From an uncultured bacterium (GTDB lineage Bacteria > Cyanobacteriota > Vampirovibrionia > Gastranaerophilales > Gastranaerophilaceae), in assembly GCA_949300485.1 (NCBI GenBank), contig CASGEL010000005.1, forward strand, positions 1 through 64,000: DNA of 64,000 nucleotides, read 5' to 3'. This document shows positions 42,075-50,439 of the stretch, piece by piece (positions within the stretch are counted from its first letter, which is position 1; each line of letters starts with the position of its first letter). The translations under genes were made by a program, and so were the position numbers. The notes under the pieces were generated by a model that was not told the origin of the DNA, did not search any database, and saw nothing but the letters and a program-made list of their open reading frames with translations.

Positions 42075-42311
42075 GTGTATATGAATTGTGTTTTGCTACA
42101 AGAATTAAAATTACAAGTGGATTTGTTTAGTAAAGAAATTATTTATTTGCAAGGTAAATGTGATGCAGTAATTGAAGTCTGTAACATTCAATTAGAAAGT
42201 CTTGCGGGTCATAATAATAAAAATCATTTGCACTCTAAGATAAAAACATTAAGAGAGATTTCAGATATTCTTTTTTTAATTGATAAACAGATTAAAGATC
42301 TAAAATTTTAA
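42075..42311 (+). CDS. Small helical protein of module 1
   Basis: Up to 78 residues (GTG 42075, or ATG 42081). Helical body VCNIQLESLAGHNNKNHL and KTLREISDILFLIDKQIKDL align with the module 2 protein. Upstream, a separate 15-codon frame starting ATG at 42036 (MSIYLNSRQPIGRCI) matches the module 2 N-terminus MSQSGYSLRPIGTW; its stop TGA overlaps the ATG at 42081. The gene is thus split relative to module 2, by frameshift or by coupled restart. The 3' end overlaps XRE 2 by 12 bases. Confidence 0.65.
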   Translation: MYMNCVLLQELKLQVDLFSKEIIYLQGKCDAVIEVCNIQLESLAGHNNKNHLHSKIKTLREISDILFLIDKQIKDLKF

Positions 42312-42512
42312 AAGTTCGTTTAGCGTTATATTTAGCCCTTTTGATAATTTCCATAGTATATCTAATCCGGGAGATCTTTTGCAGTTTTCTATTCTTCCAA
42401 TATAGCTTCTGTCAACTCCAGCAGCCAAAGCCAAATCTTCCTGAGACATATTTCTTTGTCGTCTTAGTTGTTTAAGTCTTTGAGCAAACTTTTGGGAGAT
42501 TTCACTTGACAT
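42300..42512 (-). CDS. XRE-family regulator, module 2
   Basis: 70 residues: MSSEISQKFAQRLKQLRRQR, then the helix-turn-helix MSQEDLALAAGVDRSYIGRI with ENCKRSPGLDILWKL, ending NITLNELLKF. A single-domain repressor, close paralogue of the module 1 regulator. Its start codon is only 12 bases from the start of the divergent small gene at 42525, leaving no room for a usual promoter and ribosome site between. Confidence 0.87.
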   Translation of the reverse strand: MSSEISQKFAQRLKQLRRQRNMSQEDLALAAGVDRSYIGRIENCKRSPGLDILWKLSKGLNITLNELLKF

Positions 42513-42524
42513 ATTCTAAAATGT

Positions 42525-42803
42525 ATGTCGCAATCCGGTTATAGTCTACGGCCAATTGGCACATGGTTTGATACAATGTTTTTAACAGTTTTAAATGAAG
42601 AAACAAGTTATATAAAAGAAGATTTAAGTAATATGATTGAAGATTATAAATCTATCAATGATTTTTGTAATGAAACTTTAAAATCCATTGAAGTTTATCA
42701 TTATTCAAATTCTCAAGTTGCTCAAATAAAAAAGTTTGCTAATTCTTTATCTACGTTATCAGAAACAATCAATTTGTTAAAAAATAAATTGAATAATCTA
42801 TAA
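42525..42803 (+). CDS. Small helical protein of module 2
   Basis: 92 residues: N-terminus MSQSGYSLRPIGTWFDTMFL, then two helices NEETSYIKEDLSNMIEDYKS and FCNETLKSIEV...LSETINLLKNKLNN, likely a short helical bundle or coiled coil. Paralogue of the module 1 protein. An alternative start is the ATG at 42576 (MFLTVLNEE). It could be an antirepressor, toxin or other partner of the adjacent regulator; nothing in the sequence decides. Confidence 0.7.
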   Translation: MSQSGYSLRPIGTWFDTMFLTVLNEETSYIKEDLSNMIEDYKSINDFCNETLKSIEVYHYSNSQVAQIKKFANSLSTLSETINLLKNKLNNL

Positions 42804-42879
42804 TTTTTATTTTTTATTATTGGTATTACTGAGAATTTGTGTTATCATTGTTGCAGCGTATTATTATCAGGTGCGGGAT

Positions 42880-44070
42880 ATGGTTCTTGAATTCGTCGTT
42901 TTGATATTATCTGTTGCGGTTACGGCTTTTGCCGTATGGAGTTTGGCTTCTTTGTTTTATAAAAATTCAATTCAGAATTTAAAGGAAGAAAATCTGCAAT
43001 TAAAAGCTCAGGCCGGATTGAAGGATGCTGTTATTAATGAGGTAAAATTATCTTTTTCTCAAATTGCACAGGAATCTTTGAAAAATCAGCAGGAGGCATT
43101 ATTAAATGAACATTCAAGGGATTTGAAATCCAAAATGGAGTTGTTCAAAGCTGAGGAATTGGTGCCTGTAAATAATTTATTGAAAGAATTTAAAGAAAGT
43201 ATAGACAACTATCAAAAATCTCATCAGCAGGAATCTCTGGATATAAAGAATGCTATTGTTACTGCTGAAAAATATGCTAAAGCTCTTACTATGAACCAAA
43301 ATTCAAAAGGTGAATTCGGTGAAGACTGGCTTGAACAAATTTTTAAGTTTGCAAATCTTGAAGAAAATGTCCATTATACAAAGCAGTTTTCCTCAAACGG
43401 AATAAAGCCTGATTTTGTAGTCAACCTTCCTGATAATAAGCATATGATTATTGACTCAAAAGTTATTTTGAAAAACTTTATTGAATATCGGCAAAGTGAT
43501 GATGCTATTTATAAAAAAGCTTTCATTACTGATATAAGCAATTGTATAACACAATTGGCAAAGAAAAATTATGAGGAACTGAATAGTGTAATTCAGCCTG
43601 GTTTTATATTGATGTATATTCCAATTGAAGCATGTGTGGATATGATATATACGGATTTGGATTGCAGGAAGGTTGTTGAACTGGCAAATTCAAGGAATAT
43701 AATAATTGTCGGAACGGCATCTTTATTAGTCACTCTTCGGCTGGTAAATCAATTATGGGCATCACAAATACAGTATGATAATGTGAAGAATATTATAACT
43801 GTGGGTGAAAATTTGTATAATAATATTGCTTCCCATGCTCAAAATCTTCAAAATATTCAGCAGTCAATAGATAAAGCTGCTAAAAGTATTCAAACAGAGA
43901 TTAATAGATTTACTGCAAGGAATAACGGTAGTATATTTAAAGAGGCAGAGAAATTAATTCAGTATGGAATATCTTCAAAGGAAATAAAGTCAGGTAAAAA
44001 GATTCTTGAAAATAAAATACCTCAAGAATTTTTACAGGAAAATAGTAATGACACCGCGGTAAATGTATAG
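42880..44070 (+). CDS. rmuC: DNA recombination protein RmuC
   Basis: 396 residues from the ATG at 42880 (AGGTG seven bases upstream). N-terminal membrane helix (FVVLILSVAVTAFAVWSLAS), a coiled coil to about residue 140, then the RmuC nuclease-like core: NSKGEFGEDWLEQIFKFANL, GIKPDFVVNLPDNKHMIIDS with the conserved D-x-K (DSKVILKNF), and FILMYIPIEACVDMIY. RmuC limits DNA inversions and is thought to cut unusual DNA. About the usual length. Confidence 0.92.
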   Translation: MVLEFVVLILSVAVTAFAVWSLASLFYKNSIQNLKEENLQLKAQAGLKDAVINEVKLSFSQIAQESLKNQQEALLNEHSRDLKSKMELFKAEELVPVNNLLKEFKESIDNYQKSHQQESLDIKNAIVTAEKYAKALTMNQNSKGEFGEDWLEQIFKFANLEENVHYTKQFSSNGIKPDFVVNLPDNKHMIIDSKVILKNFIEYRQSDDAIYKKAFITDISNCITQLAKKNYEELNSVIQPGFILMYIPIEACVDMIYTDLDCRKVVELANSRNIIIVGTASLLVTLRLVNQLWASQIQYDNVKNIITVGENLYNNIASHAQNLQNIQQSIDKAAKSIQTEINRFTARNNGSIFKEAEKLIQYGISSKEIKSGKKILENKIPQEFLQENSNDTAVNV

Positions 44071-44084
44071 GAGTATGAAATAAA

Positions 44085-45338
44085 ATGAGTGATAATTATT
44101 TTGAAGAAAATAGAAAATTTTTAGGACTTAAGGGAGTTATAGGAAGACGAGATTTTATTGTTAATTATTTCATAATAGAACTTATAGATGTTTTATTATG
44201 GTCTATACCTTTGGGCATTGCAGTCTTTTTTAAACCCGGCTTTTTATCAAGGCTGCTTGATTCGGCTCTGTCAGCGCCTGCCAGTCAGCCATTTATTATA
44301 GTCTTAGGAATGGCTATTCTAGGGCTGTTTATTGTTCCTTTATATTTTTCAAGTATTGTTCGAAGGGTAAGAGATATTTTAGGAGAAGAGGATGATAACA
44401 GAGTTTATTTATTATCATCGGTTTTGGCTGTTATCTGTTATATTTCATATACTCCTGTTGGTTATTTATTTATGGGTAAATGGCTGGTTATATTTGTATT
44501 TTTGTGTATGATGTGCTGGGAAGGAAAAATTACATCTAAGAAGCCGAAAAGTGATATTATAAAATTCAATTGGGGGGCATTTTGGGGAACTTGGATGTGG
44601 GGGTTAATCAATAAAGTTCCTGTTACTTTATTTGCCATACCTCTTGTTTTTACTTTGGGCATCCTGCCTTTTATGATTATCTGCGGGTTAAAGGGTAACG
44701 AATGGGCGTATGAAAAAGATAAGGAACGAGAAGTTGAGACTTTTCATAAAACACAGTCAACTCAAGCAACTATATTTAGTGTGGCTGCACCGTTCATAAT
44801 CATTGGTTGTACGTTTTTTACATTTTTGACCGTAACAGCAGGTGTTGCTGGGTATGTGAAAGCAAGTCCTGAATTTTCTAAAAAATTTGACACTTTTGTG
44901 AGAACAAATGAAGAGGCAATAGTAAAAAGTACATTTCCGAAAATAGAATTGACAAAAGATGAATATAAGTTTTTTGTAAGTCCTGTGACTTGGAATGAAG
45001 AATCAAGATTCACAAGGGCTTCTGCATTTAAAACAGCTGTAAATTATGTAATATTACAGCAAGAAGAAGATACTCAGACGGATAAGCTGCAAGAACCATC
45101 AGATAAAAGTAAATCGGAAGATAAGTTTAATAAGGACAAAATTCTTAAATATATTCAGGTTTCTAATAAAACTAAAATATACAGTTCATTTAATAATGAA
45201 ATCCTAGCTGAATATTATATCGAACCATCTAAGTATGAGAGCCTGCTAAAAAATCTTAAGACAAAAAGTGATTTGAAGAATTTGTATAAGGTTTTGGAAA
45301 CAGGATATAAATTTAATGATCACCCATCCATTCCATAG
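44085..45338 (+). CDS. Multi-pass membrane protein with DUF805/DUF2628-like parts
   Basis: 417 residues, 15 bases after rmuC. The start FLGLKGVIGRRDFIVNYFII is DUF805-like; four helices follow. After residue 155 comes KFNWGAFWGTWMWGLINKVP, the F-N-W-x-A-F motif of DUF2628-type proteins, with two more helices. The C-terminal 150 residues after a further helix form a soluble, charged domain (FPKIELTKDEYKFFVSPVTW). The two domains appear fused. Function unknown. Confidence 0.7.
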   Translation: MSDNYFEENRKFLGLKGVIGRRDFIVNYFIIELIDVLLWSIPLGIAVFFKPGFLSRLLDSALSAPASQPFIIVLGMAILGLFIVPLYFSSIVRRVRDILGEEDDNRVYLLSSVLAVICYISYTPVGYLFMGKWLVIFVFLCMMCWEGKITSKKPKSDIIKFNWGAFWGTWMWGLINKVPVTLFAIPLVFTLGILPFMIICGLKGNEWAYEKDKEREVETFHKTQSTQATIFSVAAPFIIIGCTFFTFLTVTAGVAGYVKASPEFSKKFDTFVRTNEEAIVKSTFPKIELTKDEYKFFVSPVTWNEESRFTRASAFKTAVNYVILQQEEDTQTDKLQEPSDKSKSEDKFNKDKILKYIQVSNKTKIYSSFNNEILAEYYIEPSKYESLLKNLKTKSDLKNLYKVLETGYKFNDHPSIP

Positions 45339-45364
45339 GGCAAATAACAAAAATGGTATAAACT

Positions 45365-45393
45365 AAAAAACGGTTATTAATTAACCGTTTTTT
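45365..45393. terminator. Bidirectional terminator
   Basis: AAAAACGGTTA, TTAAT, TAACCGTTTTTTT between convergent genes; its right end overlaps the end of the 45377 gene. Confidence 0.85.
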
Positions 45394-45838
45394 TATTGGC
45401 TAAATAATTATCTAAAATTATACAGGCATCAGCAATTAAACCCTCGCAAGGTCGTTCTTTGTAGTATTGTTCATTTCTTTTTGAGGGGATGGGTGATGAT
45501 ATTGTTTCATCCAAACCTAAAAGTTCTCGGCAGATAATTGAATTATTTTTCTTTTTAAATTCTTCTGCAAGTTTTTGTATTAGGGCATAGTGTTTTGCTT
45601 TTTTTTCATCGTTGTTATTTTCAATATAGCCGTCTTCCAATCCTGCAACCATAAACATAGAGCTTACGGCACCGCAAACTTCTCTTAGTCTGCCCATTCC
45701 TCCGCCGAATGATGAGGATAATTTTAAAGCGGTTTTTTTATCAAATCCGTAATCTTGCGCGTATGCTAAAAAAACTGATTGTGCGCAATTATATCCGTCT
45801 TTGAAATATTGTCTGGCAAGTTGTTCTTTTGGTGTCAT
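45377..45838 (-). CDS. C_GCAxxG_C_C family redox-type protein
   Basis: 153 residues. Signature cysteines are spread as in the family: DGYNCAQSVFLAYA, GMGRLREVCGAVSSMF, SIICRELLG and RPCEGLIADACIILD. SSFGGGMGRLREVCGA is the name-giving central motif. The family is thought to bind a metal or metal cluster or to do redox chemistry; function is unproven. It is the last gene of the operon ppiC - M24 peptidase - methyltransferase - this gene, 11 bases behind the methyltransferase. Confidence 0.88.
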   Translation of the reverse strand: MTPKEQLARQYFKDGYNCAQSVFLAYAQDYGFDKKTALKLSSSFGGGMGRLREVCGAVSSMFMVAGLEDGYIENNNDEKKAKHYALIQKLAEEFKKKNNSIICRELLGLDETISSPIPSKRNEQYYKERPCEGLIADACIILDNYLANKKTVN

Positions 45839-45849
45839 TTGATTTATCC

Positions 45850-46599
45850 TTATGTAAACAGTTCATACAAAATAATAGAAGCTGAAGATGCTAAATTTAG
45901 AGATTCAACAGTTTGTGCCATTTCAATTTTAACAGAGGTTGTTGAATATTTTATTAATTCTTCAGATAAACCTTCTGCCTCTGAACCAAACATGATAAGG
46001 CAGGGTGTTTTTAGTTTAAATGATTTCAATTTATTTGCAGATCTTGGCAGTGTAGCAACTCTGTCAAAATTTTGGAATATTATTTCAAGTTCTTTAAACT
46101 CCTGTATATTTATAACCGGAATTTTCCATAAATTCCCTACTGCAGATCTGACACATTTCGGATTGTATATATCAACCGTTTCACCTCCAAACAGTACGAT
46201 TGCTTCCGCACCGAAAGCAACGGCACTCCTGATAATAGTTCCAAGGTTTCCCAAGTCTTTTATATTTTCAAGTAAGACTACTCTTTGTTTGTTTTTTAAA
46301 ATGTTTGTATTATAGATTTTTTGGCAGCCTATAGCAACAGCTGCAGGAGCGGATTCTGTTGCTGAAATTTTTTTTAATACATTTTCATTAGTTTTAATCA
46401 GTATATCTTCAGCAAAACTGTAGTCGTTAATATGTTTTTCAATAACAAAAATGTGTTCCAGTTTAATCCCTGAGTCAAAAGCCTCTTTTATTGCTTTAAA
46501 TCCTTCAAGAATAAATTTTCCGGTTTTTGAACGGTATTTTTTCTGTTGTAATTTTACGGTTTCTTTTACTAAATCGTTATTTACACTTGTAATTTCCAT
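45850..46599 (-). CDS. TrmH/SpoU-family RNA 2'-O-methyltransferase
   Basis: 249 residues. N-terminal substrate-binding domain (RSKTGKFILEGFKAIKEAFD) and a SPOUT knot: motif 1 ENIKDLGNLGTIIRSAVAFG, motif 2 IMFGSEAEGLSEELI, motif 3 VESLNLASSASIILYE. It methylates ribose in tRNA or 23S rRNA using SAM; the site cannot be told. The start overlaps the M24 peptidase stop by one base. Confidence 0.93.
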   Translation of the reverse strand: MEITSVNNDLVKETVKLQQKKYRSKTGKFILEGFKAIKEAFDSGIKLEHIFVIEKHINDYSFAEDILIKTNENVLKKISATESAPAAVAIGCQKIYNTNILKNKQRVVLLENIKDLGNLGTIIRSAVAFGAEAIVLFGGETVDIYNPKCVRSAVGNLWKIPVINIQEFKELEIIFQNFDRVATLPRSANKLKSFKLKTPCLIMFGSEAEGLSEELIKYSTTSVKIEMAQTVESLNLASSASIILYELFT

Positions 46600-48170
46600 T
46601 ATTTAACCTCAAATTCTTGGAGCCATTGTTTTTCTTGTTCTGTCAGCATATCAAAGTCTATAAGTTTTTTTTCATAATTCATATTCACGAAAGAATGAAT
46701 ATCATTATCTTTGAAATAACAGGAGTTTTCTAATCTGACTCCAAAAGCGCCTTCTTTATAGAGTCCCGGCTCTATTGAAAAGCACATCCCATCAAGTATT
46801 GGAGTTTGTGCAATTTCTCCTGAGCTTAAATTTGGCGGATATTCATGAACATTTATTCCTATTCCATGACCTAAACCATGATTAAAAATAAAACCTTCAG
46901 TATCTGTTGTATCAAAAAAATCACGAATTGATTTATCAATATCATATCCTATAATTGGTCTTTCTGAATTTACTTTTGCAAAGTTAAATGCGTTTAAAAA
47001 AGCTTTTAATACCAGTGTATAAATTTTCTTTTGAAGTTTTGTCGGATCTCCTTTTACAAAAACTCTTGTGATATCAGTGGCTAAGCCTCCTTCAAAATAA
47101 GCTCCGCAATCTATTAAAATAAGTGAACCGTCTGTTATGATTTCTTCCTTTGATGATTTTGAATAGTGAGCAAGTGCGGAATTTTTATCTTTTGCAACAA
47201 TAGATTTAAAACTTAGGCCCACAGCACCCTGTTTTTTGAATTCTTCTTCCAATCTTGTTGCAATATCGTATTCGGAGATATTTTCGTTATTATAGATAAA
47301 ATTTCTTATAGCACTGACCGCTATATCAGTTTTATTGAAAGCCTCTTTAAGGTGTTCAAGTTCTGCATTATTTTTTCTTGCTTTCATTAATTTTATCGGG
47401 TTTTCGATTAGTTCTTCAGCTTTTCCAGAAAGAAGATTGTAGTCAAATACGTTTATAGATGACTTATCAATAAGAATTGTTTTTTGCGTAGATTTTAAAA
47501 ATTCTTCAAGACTATGCATTTTATTCGGAGTGAATAAAATAGAGTTGTCTTTTAAAATAATTGCTTTGGCATTAATTTTGGCAGAATATTTTTGAGAATA
47601 ATTTCTCATATTAAATATATATGAAACTTCATCAAGATCTGTGATATATATGGCTTCATCATCAGTTAAGTTTTGAGATATTTTTGAAATTTTTTCATTT
47701 GCTGTGAATCCACTATATTTTTTATCAATTAAAATATTATCAGGAGTTGAGATTTTTTTGTTATTATCAAGCGGATCTTCATCTAAAAATTTAACTTGTC
47801 TTTTAGATAATATTTCTTCCGCTTTTTTTAGTGAGATTTTTTTTGAAAAAACTCCTAATGTTTCTTGTTCAGGAATTCTTTTTAAAAGTTCATCAATAAA
47901 TTTTTGTCCAGTTTGTAATTTTACAACTGTGATTTTATTGTGGTCAACTTCCTGGTCAGCCTGAATATGATATCTGCCGTCGACAAAAAGATATATTGTT
48001 TCAGGGCTAACAAGGGCTTCTCCTGTTGAACCGGAAAAGTTTGTAAGCTTGTATCTTGAATTTTCTTCCAAAGTATTATATTCAACTAAAAATTCATTAG
48101 TTGAATTAACGAGCAGATAGTTAACCTTATGATTAATCATAAAATTTTTAATTATTGCAAAGTTATCCAT
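46599..48170 (-). CDS. pepP: Xaa-Pro aminopeptidase (M24 family)
   Basis: 523 residues. N-terminal creatinase-type domain (FSGSTGEALVSPETIYLFVD) and a C-terminal pita-bread domain whose five metal ligands are visible: Asp in LILIDCGAYFEG, Asp in GLATDITRVF, His in LGHGIGINVHEYP, Glu in CFSIEPGLY and Glu in GVRLENSCYF. It removes N-terminal residues before proline. It lies one base behind ppiC and overlaps the methyltransferase gene by one base, so all are one operon. Confidence 0.92.
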   Translation of the reverse strand: MDNFAIIKNFMINHKVNYLLVNSTNEFLVEYNTLEENSRYKLTNFSGSTGEALVSPETIYLFVDGRYHIQADQEVDHNKITVVKLQTGQKFIDELLKRIPEQETLGVFSKKISLKKAEEILSKRQVKFLDEDPLDNNKKISTPDNILIDKKYSGFTANEKISKISQNLTDDEAIYITDLDEVSYIFNMRNYSQKYSAKINAKAIILKDNSILFTPNKMHSLEEFLKSTQKTILIDKSSINVFDYNLLSGKAEELIENPIKLMKARKNNAELEHLKEAFNKTDIAVSAIRNFIYNNENISEYDIATRLEEEFKKQGAVGLSFKSIVAKDKNSALAHYSKSSKEEIITDGSLILIDCGAYFEGGLATDITRVFVKGDPTKLQKKIYTLVLKAFLNAFNFAKVNSERPIIGYDIDKSIRDFFDTTDTEGFIFNHGLGHGIGINVHEYPPNLSSGEIAQTPILDGMCFSIEPGLYKEGAFGVRLENSCYFKDNDIHSFVNMNYEKKLIDFDMLTEQEKQWLQEFEVK

Positions 48171-48171
48171 A

Positions 48172-48456
48172 TTATTCTTTGCCGGTTAGTTGAATTAAAT
48201 GCCAACCAAATTGGGTTTCTACAGGTTGAGAAATTTCGCCGATTTCATTAAGTTCAAAAGCTGCATCTTCAAATGGTTTTACCATCATTCCTTTTCCAAA
48301 ATACCCTAAGTCACCGCCGTTTTGCCCTGATGGACATAGTGAATTCTCTTTAGCCGCTTGGGCAAAATCTTTGCCGTTTTTAATCTCGTTATATAAATCC
48401 ATAGCTTCTTGTTCTGTTTTTACAAGGATATGGCTAGCTCTGATTTCAGTTGTCAT
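48172..48456 (-). CDS. ppiC: Parvulin-type peptidyl-prolyl isomerase
   Basis: 94 residues from the ATG at 48456 (AGGAGT upstream). Core parvulin: IRASHILVKTEQEAMDLYNE, FAQAAKENSLCPSGQNGGDL, GYFGKGMMVKPFEDAAFEL and ETQFGWHLIQL, with the catalytic-site His (ASHIL and GWHLI). No signal peptide, so a cytosolic PpiC-like chaperone. First gene of the operon with the M24 peptidase. Confidence 0.93.
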   Translation of the reverse strand: MTTEIRASHILVKTEQEAMDLYNEIKNGKDFAQAAKENSLCPSGQNGGDLGYFGKGMMVKPFEDAAFELNEIGEISQPVETQFGWHLIQLTGKE

Positions 48457-48791
48457 AAAATTTACTCCTATAATATTTCTACAGGAGCGATTATAAAATA
48501 AAAAGGTTTGTCTTGCAACTCTACTACAACACAAACCGGAAGTTATAAAACATGAAAAACTTTCTGAAGTAAAGTGTAAGTTCAAATCGTTTTAAACCAA
48601 ACCGCAAAAAGAAAAAATCTTGTCGCAACCCCGAAAAAGTGCCTGGACGTTTCGAACCTACATTTATATAATAAACTGTCATGGTATAGTTTTTCACCAT
48701 TCTTAAGAATAAACTTTTATATTTTTATATTGATATTTTATACTAGTACTTAAGAATTAATGGAATTTTGATGAAATTGAAATAAAAAATC
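48457..48791. other. Intergenic stretch with no gene seen
   Basis: 335 A/T-rich bases between ppiC and the tRNA-Gly promoter. I find no tRNA, no long frame and no clear hairpin. The words GGTTCGAA and GGGGTTGCGACA on the minus strand did not build into a known RNA. Confidence 0.5.
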
Positions 48792-48820
48792 TTGATTTTA
48801 GAAAATGTTTATAGTAATAT
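48792..48820 (+). promoter_or_regulatory. Promoter of tRNA-Gly
   Basis: TTGATT, 17-base spacer, TAATAT, 25 bases before the tRNA. Confidence 0.55.
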
Positions 48821-48845
48821 CTTTTTGTGAAAATTTAATATATTT

Positions 48846-48918
48846 GCGGAAGTAGCTCAGTTGGTAGAGCGTCTGCCTTCCAAGCAGGCTGTCGCGAGTT
48901 CGAGTCTCGTCTTCCGCT
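48846..48918 (+). tRNA. tRNA-Gly(TCC)
   Basis: Acceptor GCGGAAG/CTTCCGC, D stem GCTC/GAGC, anticodon stem TCTGC/GCAGG with loop CTTCCAA (anticodon TCC), T stem GCGAG/CTCGT with loop TTCGAGT. CCA is not encoded. Confidence 0.95.
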
Positions 48919-48920
48919 AA

Positions 48921-48950
48921 TTAAAAAAGACCCATTTGGGTCTTTTTTAA
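48921..48950 (+). terminator. Terminator of tRNA-Gly
   Basis: TTAAAAAAGACCC, ATTT, GGGTCTTTTTTAA, three bases after the tRNA. Confidence 0.88.
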
Positions 48951-49136
48951 TTAGTAAGAATATGAGAATAATTTGTTCGAAAGAACAAAAGTCTCGTTGC
49001 TATAGCTCTATGCGAAGAATGAGCATAAGAGATATAGTACCTACTTGGCTTCCGCAGTATTGAAGAAAAATTTAAATTTTTAAAGACCCATTTGGGTCTT
49101 TTTTAATTAGCAAGAAGAAGAGTGTAATTTGTTCCT
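48926..49136. repeat. Direct repeat of about 54 bp, 156 bp apart
   Basis: The segment 48926-48980 (AAAGACCC, ATTT, GGGTCTTTTTTAATTAG, then AAGAA...TAATTTGTTC) recurs at 49082-49136 with few changes. The 100 bases between hold a hairpin (TTTGTTC, GAAA, GAACAAA) and an imperfect stem near 49000-49040, but no gene. Confidence 0.7.
49082..49107 (+). terminator. Second copy of the tRNA-Gly terminator
   Basis: AAAGACCC, ATTT, GGGTCTTTTTTAATTAG; identical hairpin to 48926-48950. Confidence 0.75.
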
Positions 49137-49171
49137 AAAAAATAAAAAATATTTTTTACTTTTTTAGGAAC
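49131..49171. repeat. 41-bp near-perfect palindrome
   Basis: GTTCCTAAAAAATAAAAAAT and its reverse complement, with one unpaired base. It directly follows the second repeat copy. Confidence 0.6.
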
Positions 49172-49189
49172 ATGAGAATCCCCGAAGGG

Positions 49190-49220
49190 CCTTACACTCC
49201 CCTTTCCCTGGAGTGTAAGG
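49190..49220. other. Perfect 11-bp hairpin without T run
   Basis: CCTTACACTCC, nine-base loop, GGAGTGTAAGG, 24 bases after the stop of the MarR-type gene (49244, minus strand). Confidence 0.5.
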
Positions 49221-49243
49221 AGTTTGTTAGCGTTGGCATATAT

Positions 49244-49702
49244 TTAAGCATATTCTAGCGATATTAAAATATTTCGTATTTTTATAAGTGTTTTTGTAAA
49301 TGAAAGGAGTTCTTTTTCTGTAATAAATTTTGCAAGTGTGGCAATTGTTTTGTCACTTTCAGGTATCATATCCTGATAAATTTTATTTCCGTATTCTGTT
49401 AATTCATAAATAATTGTCACAATTTCATTGTTTTTGTATTTTGCTTCCTTTATCAATTTCTTTTTGTTGAGCGAGGCAATAATTTTGTGAATTTTATCCT
49501 GTTCTGTCATTAAAGTTTTTGCTAATATTTTTTCATCTATGTGCGGATAACAAACAATTGTATCCATAACAATGTACTCTTCAAATGAAATGTGGTTGTA
49601 TACCTCTTCGTAATAATATTTTTCTGCTAAATTTTTTATTACTTTAGCTGTAAGTTCAAGCTGAAAAGTCAGGCTGTTCACATAACGTATTGTTTTCTTC
49701 AT
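49244..49702 (-). CDS. MarR-like winged-helix regulator
   Basis: 152 residues from the ATG at 49702 (GAGGT upstream). Helical N-terminus (FQLELTAKVIKNLAEKYY), then a winged helix: FEEYIVMDTIVCYPHIDEKI, LAKTLMTEQDKIHKIIASLN (recognition region), KKKLIKEAKYKNNEIVTIIY (wing), YELTEYGNKIYQDM. This is MarR layout; the usual basic D-x-R motif in the wing is changed to N-N-E. It is divergent from the gene at 49911 and may control it. Confidence 0.75.
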   Translation of the reverse strand: MKKTIRYVNSLTFQLELTAKVIKNLAEKYYYEEVYNHISFEEYIVMDTIVCYPHIDEKILAKTLMTEQDKIHKIIASLNKKKLIKEAKYKNNEIVTIIYELTEYGNKIYQDMIPESDKTIATLAKFITEKELLSFTKTLIKIRNILISLEYA

Positions 49703-49910
49703 AGTTACCTCTTTCTTTATTTTCTTTGAGTTGGGATTTACAGTAATTTTCTTTAATAATAGTTTTAGAAAAGTCAACTAGTAGAAAATTCTATATGTAA
49801 AAATTTTTTTACAATTGTATTTTTTATTAAAGTTTTAAAACATATATTCCGATAGGTATGAGGTACTTAGTTTATAAGAGAGAAAAACTGACAAAAGAAA
49901 GGAAGTTTTT

Positions 49911-50411
49911 ATGAGCACATCAATTTCATCAGTAAATGCAGGTAGTACTGCAGCAAGCGAAGCTGCGGTAAAAAAATCAACTCTAAGTAATGAAACAAAA
50001 TCAAGGCTGGCAGAATTAGGGATTGCATATACAGAGGGTATGACAGAAGCAGAAGCCAGTGCGAAAATTAAAGAAGCTGAGGCACATCAAGGTGAACAGG
50101 GACAAAATCAGGAAGAAAATTCTTCAGAAAGTGATATTTTATCTGAGGCAAAATCATTGGCCGCATTAATGGGCGTAGCGGTTTCGAGTGATGATGTCGA
50201 TGAAATTCTAGATGATATAGGAGCAGAATTGGAAGTAATGCTTGAGGAAGCTGAAAAAAATCCTGCTAATTTATCTCAATTATCTTCTTATTTAACCCAA
50301 TTAACAAGTTTAGATGAACGTTATGATTACCTTGTAACTCAACAAGAAAATCTGTTTGCTGCAATGAATATGGTTTCTACAAATAATAAAATATCTTTAG
50401 GTCTTGAATAA
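49911..50411 (+). CDS. Ser/Glu-rich soluble protein, unknown
   Basis: 166 residues: MSTSISSVNAGSTAASEAAV, a helical stretch (LSNETKSRLAELGIAYTEGM; EAEASAKIKEAEAHQG), an acidic region and a helical tail (LSQLSSYLTQLTSLDERYDY). No signal peptide, no membrane helix, very acidic. AAAGGAAG precedes the ATG. Its Ser-rich start resembles that of the EF-hand protein at 59222. Function unknown. Confidence 0.7.
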   Translation: MSTSISSVNAGSTAASEAAVKKSTLSNETKSRLAELGIAYTEGMTEAEASAKIKEAEAHQGEQGQNQEENSSESDILSEAKSLAALMGVAVSSDDVDEILDDIGAELEVMLEEAEKNPANLSQLSSYLTQLTSLDERYDYLVTQQENLFAAMNMVSTNNKISLGLE

Positions 50412-50439
50412 TTACATATTATTTAGATTTAAAACTTAA

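Noticed and set aside
48457-48791. Possible tmRNA, 6S or SRP RNA
   Set aside because: Only scattered words (GGTTCGAA, GGGGTTGCGACA); no tag frame, no closing stem.
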